Shown here piece by piece: positions 6,516 to 10,852 of a stretch of DNA of 10,852 nt (positions are counted from its first letter, which is position 1; each line of letters begins with the position of its first letter). Source of the DNA: Candidatus Poribacteria bacterium (GTDB taxonomy: Bacteria; Poribacteria; WGA-4E; WGA-3G); contig RKRO01000161.1 of assembly GCA_007571355.1 (NCBI GenBank), forward strand, positions 1 through 10,852. Reading direction: 5' to 3'. Below the pieces are notes generated by a model. It was not told the origin of the DNA. It did not search any database and saw nothing but the letters and a program-made list of their open reading frames with translations. The translations under genes were made by a program, and so were the position numbers.

Positions 6516-7841
6516 CTAAATACTTGAAATGAATCTCTCGGGGTTCAACAAACCATTTGGATCAAATCTAGCTTTAATCTGCTTCATTAAACCGGCTGCA
6601 TCTCCGAGAGGCCCCCATACATCAATATGCTGTTTGAGTTCAGGCGGCGCGGTCTCTACAATAAGGTTACCACGCGCCTCCGTTACGGATTGACGCAGTT
6701 GCGTTATGGTCTTCGCAAGCACTTGGAAATCTGTGTCGGATGTTACAGGAATAGCGAGATACAATACCCCACTTCCGAGGAGTGCCATCACCTGTACCCC
6801 GTGATCCGAACCTTCGTTGACAACCTTGGCAGCAAATTCAGCGATATCGGTACGTTTCAGATTCAACTTAACAATCACCGTTTTGGTGTCTCTGCTCGGC
6901 GCGGGAAATTCTCGAATAACCGACCAAAGTTGCTGCCGCTGCAATTTGTCTTCTATAACTGTGACACCCATCGAGCCGTTTTGTTCCATAATACCTCGAC
7001 ATTGTGCCAATTGCCAAGCCACGGTTTCCGGATCGCCGCCGAACCCTGCAACCAATGTCATTTTTTTCGCATCTGTCGCGCCACCGGCTTCAAAATTGAT
7101 TAAGTTTATAAACATCGGTAGCATCTGTGAACCTACAATGTTTAAACCGGTCTTAACAGCATCCTGAACGCTCTCAAAACCTGCTGTGAGTATGACTTCC
7201 CGCATCGGAATTGGCGATAATTTCAACGTCACTTCGGTAATGACACCGAGTGTCCCAAAAGCACCAATATAGAGTTTATTCAAATCATAACCCGCAACAT
7301 TCTTTACCACTTTACCGCCACTCTTGACAAGGTTCCCATTGCCGTGAACAACCCGCAAACCCAAGACCTGATTTCGGGCAGTCCCGTGCTGTAGGCGCAG
7401 AGATCCGCTCGCGTTTGCCGAAACAACACCGCCGATGGTGCAACGATCCGAATGTGGTGGGGCCAACGCAAGATACTGTCGATGTTGTGCCAACACCGCT
7501 TGCAAGGCAGCTAAACGAATACCAGATTCCACAGTAACGGTTAGATCCGCAGGTTCATATTCTACCACACTGTCCAGACGGGTTGTCGCCAGCACAATAT
7601 CTACTTTCTCTGGCAGGTTCCCGATGCCGAGTTTCGTACCCGCACCCGCAGGGATAATCGCTAACGTCTTTTTCGATGCAAATCTAAGGACATCTTGGAG
7701 CTCTTGAACGGATGCGGGCAAAACAACCACCTTCGGAACATATCCGTCAAACGTATAGTCAGCAATCTGTGCTTCCGGCAGAATACCGCTTTCTCCCACA
7801 ATATACTTAAGTTCATCGTGCAGGGCACGTGAATTTTCCAT
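6516..7841 (-). CDS. glcE: Glycolate oxidase FAD-binding subunit GlcE-like
   Basis: A 441-residue FAD-binding PCMH-type oxidoreductase, resembling GlcE, the second flavin subunit of the membrane-associated glycolate dehydrogenase that converts glycolate to glyoxylate. The FAD-binding region has PAGAGTKLGIGN (64-75), ESGI (105-108), APPHSDRCTIGGVVSANASG (127-146) and the glycine-rich VVKNVAGYDLNKLYIGAFGTLG (178-199). The C-terminus ends in FDPNGLLNPERF (426-437), the usual GlcE signature. It is longer than E. coli GlcE (350 aa), as in many other phyla. ATG 7841 is preceded by AAAGGA at good distance. It lies 20 bases after the 80-aa gene and in the same operon as glcD. It is clearly a paralogue of the downstream-coordinate GlcD-like protein but lacks the long C-terminal FHAGDGN and GEHGIG motifs. 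A lactate or other 2-hydroxyacid substrate cannot be excluded. Confidence 0.88.
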   Translation of the reverse strand: MENSRALHDELKYIVGESGILPEAQIADYTFDGYVPKVVVLPASVQELQDVLRFASKKTLAIIPAGAGTKLGIGNLPEKVDIVLATTRLDSVVEYEPADLTVTVESGIRLAALQAVLAQHRQYLALAPPHSDRCTIGGVVSANASGSLRLQHGTARNQVLGLRVVHGNGNLVKSGGKVVKNVAGYDLNKLYIGAFGTLGVITEVTLKLSPIPMREVILTAGFESVQDAVKTGLNIVGSQMLPMFINLINFEAGGATDAKKMTLVAGFGGDPETVAWQLAQCRGIMEQNGSMGVTVIEDKLQRQQLWSVIREFPAPSRDTKTVIVKLNLKRTDIAEFAAKVVNEGSDHGVQVMALLGSGVLYLAIPVTSDTDFQVLAKTITQLRQSVTEARGNLIVETAPPELKQHIDVWGPLGDAAGLMKQIKARFDPNGLLNPERFISSI

Positions 7842-7861
7842 GTGCGTTTCTTCCTTTATGG

Positions 7862-8104
7862 CTATGTCTCAGATTGCTTAGAACGAATTATTATTTCAAA
7901 TTCTTCTATGTTTTCGACCTGTCCCGGTTGGAAAGGCACCTTGTAAATAGGTGAATCTTCTAAACGTTTCACAGTCTGTTCAAGTAGAGACAACCGCGAA
8001 TTAACTTTCCCAAACTCCCGAACAATCCATATTATGCCTCCGACTATAGCGAGTAATATAGGAACTCCTGCTGCAATTAAGGTAACTATTACACCTGCTT
8101 CCAT
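7862..8104 (-). CDS. Small membrane protein with coiled coil, unknown function
   Basis: I do not recognise this 80-residue protein. It has one strongly hydrophobic helix at the N-terminus (about residues 4-28, Ala/Val/Ile/Gly-rich), followed by a short amphipathic heptad-like stretch (about 29-50, EFGKVNSRLSLLEQTVKRLE) that could form a coiled coil, then a charged tail. This is the shape of a small single-pass membrane protein with its C-terminus in the cytoplasm or periplasm. It has a good ribosome binding site (GGAGG) about eight bases before ATG 8104, starts two bases after the stop of the 108-aa gene, and ends 20 bases before glcE. That close packing argues it is a real gene and translated with its neighbours. 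A role as a membrane anchor or assembly aid for the glycolate oxidase is possible but untested. Confidence 0.72.
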   Translation of the reverse strand: MEAGVIVTLIAAGVPILLAIVGGIIWIVREFGKVNSRLSLLEQTVKRLEDSPIYKVPFQPGQVENIEEFEIIIRSKQSET

Positions 8105-8106
8105 CG

Positions 8107-8433
8107 CTATGCCTCCACATTAATCTCGTCAAGGTTGACGCTAATCTGTCTTGTCCAGTACTCTCCGGATTTGCTATCAAGATATTCCATTTTGTCTCCG
8201 GTGCTTGAGATGCTACCCTCAGAGTCAAATTTATGTCCTAAGGCAGAGGCAAAAGTGTCAATAAATCGCTTGTAACTATAGGCAGGAATAACAGGTATCG
8301 TGTCTGTCTTACTGATAATAATGCGGATGGAGAACTCGTTTCCTCCGACATGCTCAATAGATTCAACTTCAGTCACGTTCTGTAGCAAGTCCCGAATAGC
8401 ATTGATAACGTCATCTTTAGTATAGGTTTTCAT
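8107..8433 (-). CDS. Hypothetical protein in the glc operon
   Basis: This 108-residue protein matches no family I can name. It is soluble-looking, with no signal peptide or membrane segment, and appears to be alpha/beta: a helix at about 6-20 (KDDVINAIRDLLQNV), then alternating strands (35-41) and a helix (54-67), and a final strand near the C-terminus (93-100). The ATG at 8433 directly abuts the glcD stop codon (TAAATG), and its ribosome binding site GGGAGGA lies within the glcD coding end, so translation is likely coupled. The next gene starts two bases after its stop. This genuine-operon packing, rather than sequence similarity, is the support for it. A function linked to 2-hydroxyacid oxidation is inferred from place only. 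Confidence 0.72.
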   Translation of the reverse strand: MKTYTKDDVINAIRDLLQNVTEVESIEHVGGNEFSIRIIISKTDTIPVIPAYSYKRFIDTFASALGHKFDSEGSISSTGDKMEYLDSKSGEYWTRQISVNLDEINVEA

Positions 8434-9867
8434 TTAAAAATTCCTCCCAGCATCAGGTTTTAACCCCAATTTTGTATACGATTCAGCAGTCGGAAAAATC
8501 TTCCCAGGATTGCAGAGACCTGTCGGATTAAAAATAGCCTTAACCGTTGCCATCACCTGTAAATCAGCAGGGCTGAAGATGAGAGGCATATAATCCATCT
8601 TCTCAACACCGATACCGTGTTCTCCGGTGATTGTGCCACCAACCTCGGCACATACGGTGAGAATCTCCATGTTCACATGCTCCACCCGCTCACACTGGTC
8701 TGGATCACGCTCGTTAAAGAGGACAATGGGATGGATATTGCCATCGCCTGCGTGAAAGACATTCGCAATCGGAATTTGATACTTCTCAGAGATTTCAGAG
8801 ATCCGCCGCAAGACTTTCGGCAGCATCGTTCGCGGCACGACACCATCTTGGGTGATATAGTTCGGTGCAAGTCGTCCAAATGAACCGAACGCGTTTTTTC
8901 GTGCTCTCCAAAGCTGCTGTCGTTCTGCTTCATCCTTGGCGTAATCCACCTTCCGAGCATTGTGTTGCTTAAAGATTTCTAAAATTTGATCGGTTTGGTT
9001 CTGCATACCCGCTTTAATGCCATCAAGTTCTACAATCAAAATGGCTTCGGCATCGAGCGGAAAACCGAATTGGAAAGCCTCCTCCAAAGCACGAATGACG
9101 AGGCTATCCATCATTTCGAGTGCAGCCGGGATAATCCCGTCACCGATAATCGTTGAAACAGCGTTTGAAGCATCATCCATCGTTTCAAAGACAGCAAGTG
9201 CAGTCTGGGACGCTTGCGGATTGCGGGTGAGCCGCACCACCGCTTTCGTTACGATGCCAAATGTGCCTTCCGAACCGATCATCACGCCGCGTAGGTCGTA
9301 GCCGGGGGTTTCCTCAACGGTTCCGCCCAATTCAATCATTTCACCATCGGGCAAAACAACTTCTAAACCGAGCACATGGTCAGACGTGACACCGTATTTC
9401 AAGGTATGCGGACCGCCAGAGTTTTCGGCGATATTCCCGCCTATCGTGCATGCCTTTTGGCTGGATGGATCGGGGGCGTAGTGGTACCCCTGACTTTGCA
9501 CAGCCTGTGTCAACAATAAATTCACAACCCCTGGTTCAACGACTGCCCGTTCGTTTTCGAGGTCTATCTCTAAGATGCGATTCATCCGATTGAGCGCGAT
9601 GATAATCCCCCCTTGAACCGAGAGCATCCCCCCGCTTAAACCTGTCCCACCACCGCGCGCAATAAAAGGTGCATCGTACTTGTTCGCCAACTTTACGATA
9701 TCCGATACCTGCTGCGCCGTATCCGCAAAGACAACCACATCTGGCATCGCTTTAAAAGATGGGGCAGCGTCGCATTCATATACGGACAGCGCAGTCGCAT
9801 CTGTCAACACATTTTTAACTCCGAGAAGTGCAGAGAGATCTGCAATCAGTTGCTCTTTTTCGCGCAT
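8434..9867 (-). CDS. glcD: Glycolate oxidase subunit GlcD-like (FAD-linked)
   Basis: A 477-residue FAD-dependent 2-hydroxyacid oxidoreductase of the GlcD / D-lactate dehydrogenase type. The PCMH FAD-binding domain shows RGGGTGLSGG (71-80), EPGV (111-114), APDPSSQKACTIGGNIAENSGG (131-152) and YGVTSDHVLGLEVVLPDG (158-175). The C-terminal FAD-linked oxidase domain has the family motifs DGVVPR (341-346), NVFHAGDGNIHP (369-380), GEHGIGVEK (415-423) and FNPTGLCNPGKIFP (446-459). Length fits GlcD (about 460-500 aa). It is the first gene of the minus-strand cluster; the partner GlcE-like gene follows after two small genes, while the Fe-S subunit GlcF is not in the window. ATG 9867 has AAGGA eight bases upstream. 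Substrate (glycolate or D-lactate) cannot be told from motifs alone, but the pairing with a GlcE-type protein favours a glycolate oxidase complex. Confidence 0.93.
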   Translation of the reverse strand: MREKEQLIADLSALLGVKNVLTDATALSVYECDAAPSFKAMPDVVVFADTAQQVSDIVKLANKYDAPFIARGGGTGLSGGMLSVQGGIIIALNRMNRILEIDLENERAVVEPGVVNLLLTQAVQSQGYHYAPDPSSQKACTIGGNIAENSGGPHTLKYGVTSDHVLGLEVVLPDGEMIELGGTVEETPGYDLRGVMIGSEGTFGIVTKAVVRLTRNPQASQTALAVFETMDDASNAVSTIIGDGIIPAALEMMDSLVIRALEEAFQFGFPLDAEAILIVELDGIKAGMQNQTDQILEIFKQHNARKVDYAKDEAERQQLWRARKNAFGSFGRLAPNYITQDGVVPRTMLPKVLRRISEISEKYQIPIANVFHAGDGNIHPIVLFNERDPDQCERVEHVNMEILTVCAEVGGTITGEHGIGVEKMDYMPLIFSPADLQVMATVKAIFNPTGLCNPGKIFPTAESYTKLGLKPDAGRNF

Positions 9868-9914
9868 AGTCTATTTCCTTCGAATGCATGTTTCATGATT
9901 TACGACTTTATGTT

Positions 9915-9943
9915 ACATTACCACAATTTTGATTGAATGTCCA
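9915..9943 (-). promoter_or_regulatory. Possible promoter of the glc-dsbD gene cluster
   Basis: On the minus strand, TGGACA (9943 to 9938; 5 of 6 to the -35 consensus) is followed after 17 bases by TAATGT (9920 to 9915), a weak -10 with an upstream TG in extended -10 position. The start site would be near 9908, giving a leader of about 40 bases before glcD. The spacing is right but the -10 match is poor, so this is tentative. Confidence 0.35.
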
Positions 9944-10030
9944 GTTAGAAATGCAATACGGGTGTGTAAATATTTTGTCAAAATCTTGTAGCGGATCAAC
10001 GCTGAATCGCTGAGTGCCAAAAACTTTCGT

Positions 10031-10060
10031 TTGCATATACAATCTATAGAACGTTATAAT
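10031..10060 (+). promoter_or_regulatory. Candidate promoter of the LamG-protein gene
   Basis: A consensus -10 box TATAAT lies at 10055-10060, with TTGCAT (10031-10036, TTG matching the -35 consensus) 18 bases upstream. It would start transcription near 10067, giving a leader of about 70 bases. The -35 is weak. It lies in the divergent region and faces away from the glc promoter candidate. Confidence 0.5.
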
Positions 10061-10135
10061 AAAAATATTTATACAGTGCGTTAAGGTTCGATTATCAAAG
10101 CCTTTAATGATAGAAGATGAAGGTAGGCGTTAAAA

Positions 10136-10852
10136 ATGCAAAAATTAACACTGATTTTAGCAATCACCTGCTTAATCTCTTGGATGCTGCCAAAAACCGG
10201 CATCGCCAAGATTGATCCAGAAACAGCAGTCGGTATCTGGCTATTCGATGAGGGCACCGGTAAAGAAGCGAAAGACGCTTCTGGTAATAACCATCATGGC
10301 ACAATTAATGGCGCAGATTGGGTAAAAGGAAAATTCGAGGATGCGCTTGCGTTCGACGGATCCCACTGGGTAACGATTGCATCCACACCTGAATTACAGA
10401 TCGGTGAAGAACTAACGATGATGGGATGGGTGAACGCCAAGGATATCGGAGATTGGCGGCAGCTCATCGCAAAGAGCAATGAATATCTCTTACGCATCGA
10501 CCCGCCGAATGAAGGCAATAGAATGTCGTCATTCGTTAATACCAATAATGATTGGGGACAACGTGCCTCTTCACCACAAATTCCTGAATTGAATACTTGG
10601 ATACATTTGGCTGGCACTTACGACAGCGCTGCGAAAAGCGATCACCTCGGTGTGTACGTGAATGGTGTTCGAGTCGGTTCAAGCACACGTCCCGGCAACA
10701 CAGCCATAACCGCAAATCCCGTTGAAATCGGTAGATGGGGGGACGGCTCATACTTCGTGGGAGCGATTGATGAAGTTGCTATTTTCAACAAAGTTCTCAG
10801 TGAAGACGATCTGCAAACGATCATCGAACACGGTTTAGCCAAAGTGCTTGCT
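10136..10852 (+). CDS. Secreted LamG-domain (concanavalin A-like lectin) protein, partial
   Basis: An open frame of 239 codons that runs off the window without a stop, so the C-terminus is missing. An N-terminal signal peptide (about residues 1-24, hydrophobic core 4-18, likely cut after GIA at 22-24) predicts export to the periplasm or cell surface; no lipobox Cys follows. Next comes a LamG / concanavalin A-like jelly-roll domain: WLFDEGTG (35-42), DASGNNHHGTI (48-58), a core around LAFDGS (71-76), TWIHLAGTYD (154-163), VYVNGVRVG (173-181), IGRWGD (198-203) and FVGAIDEVAIFNKVLS (207-222). Such domains bind carbohydrate or protein ligands and are usually in extracellular proteins. ATG 10136 has a modest AGG ribosome binding site about eight bases upstream. 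It is divergent from glcD. Role is not known; similar stand-alone LamG proteins are, in my recollection, common in Poribacteria, which is only a taxonomic hint. Confidence 0.85.
   Translation, partial: MQKLTLILAITCLISWMLPKTGIAKIDPETAVGIWLFDEGTGKEAKDASGNNHHGTINGADWVKGKFEDALAFDGSHWVTIASTPELQIGEELTMMGWVNAKDIGDWRQLIAKSNEYLLRIDPPNEGNRMSSFVNTNNDWGQRASSPQIPELNTWIHLAGTYDSAAKSDHLGVYVNGVRVGSSTRPGNTAITANPVEIGRWGDGSYFVGAIDEVAIFNKVLSEDDLQTIIEHGLAKVLA

Noticed and set aside
6627..7103. A 158-codon plus-strand open frame inside glcE
   Set aside because: It is antisense to glcE, whose FAD-binding motifs and good start make that strand the coding one.
10294..10617. A 107-codon minus-strand open frame within the LamG gene
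   Set aside because: It is antisense to a clear signal-peptide plus LamG reading frame and shows no recognisable domain.
1..10852. CRISPR array, insertion sequence or transposase in the window
   Set aside because: No regularly spaced direct repeats, no transposase-like frame, and no terminal repeats flanking any gene were seen.

Overview
The window looks like chromosomal sequence from an uncultivated, Gram-negative-type bacterium of medium GC content. Evidence for that is the bacterial sliding clamp, a DsbD thiol transporter, and a secreted LamG-type protein. The LamG protein style (short signal peptide followed by a motif around GIWLFDEGTG) reminds me of Candidatus Poribacteria, but this is recall-based inference. 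A dnaN or marker-gene tree would settle it.

Layout. (1) Positions 5-1108 (+): dnaN, followed by a candidate intrinsic terminator. (2) 1109-1471: a noncoding stretch of about 360 bases with a perfect 9-bp hairpin palindrome. (3) 1472-1688 (+): a strong sigma-70-type promoter driving tRNA-Phe(GAA) and tRNA-Thr(CGT), neither with an encoded CCA. (4) 1728-9867 (-): seven tightly packed genes, read from right to left: glcD-like, a 108-aa unknown, an 80-aa membrane/coiled-coil unknown, glcE-like, a PorX-like receiver+PglZ protein, dsbD, and a membrane-anchored TPR protein. (5) 9868-10135: a divergent intergenic region with promoter candidates both ways. (6) 10136 to the window end (+): the start of a secreted LamG-domain protein that runs off the edge.

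How the genes work together. The first four minus-strand genes are nearly back to back (the glcD stop abuts the next ATG) and probably form a glycolate or other 2-hydroxyacid oxidation unit; the usual Fe-S subunit GlcF is not in this window. After an 82-base gap, the PorX-like gene, dsbD and the TPR gene form a second tight cluster, possibly on the same transcript. The PorX-like protein is the most interesting item: its PglZ (alkaline-phosphatase superfamily) site appears complete, but its receiver domain has Asn where the phosphoacceptor Asp should be and lacks the conserved Lys. It may therefore be a phosphorylation-independent relative of PorX. Its link to a periplasmic thiol-reduction transporter and a TPR scaffold suggests a role in envelope or secretion biology, but that is inference.
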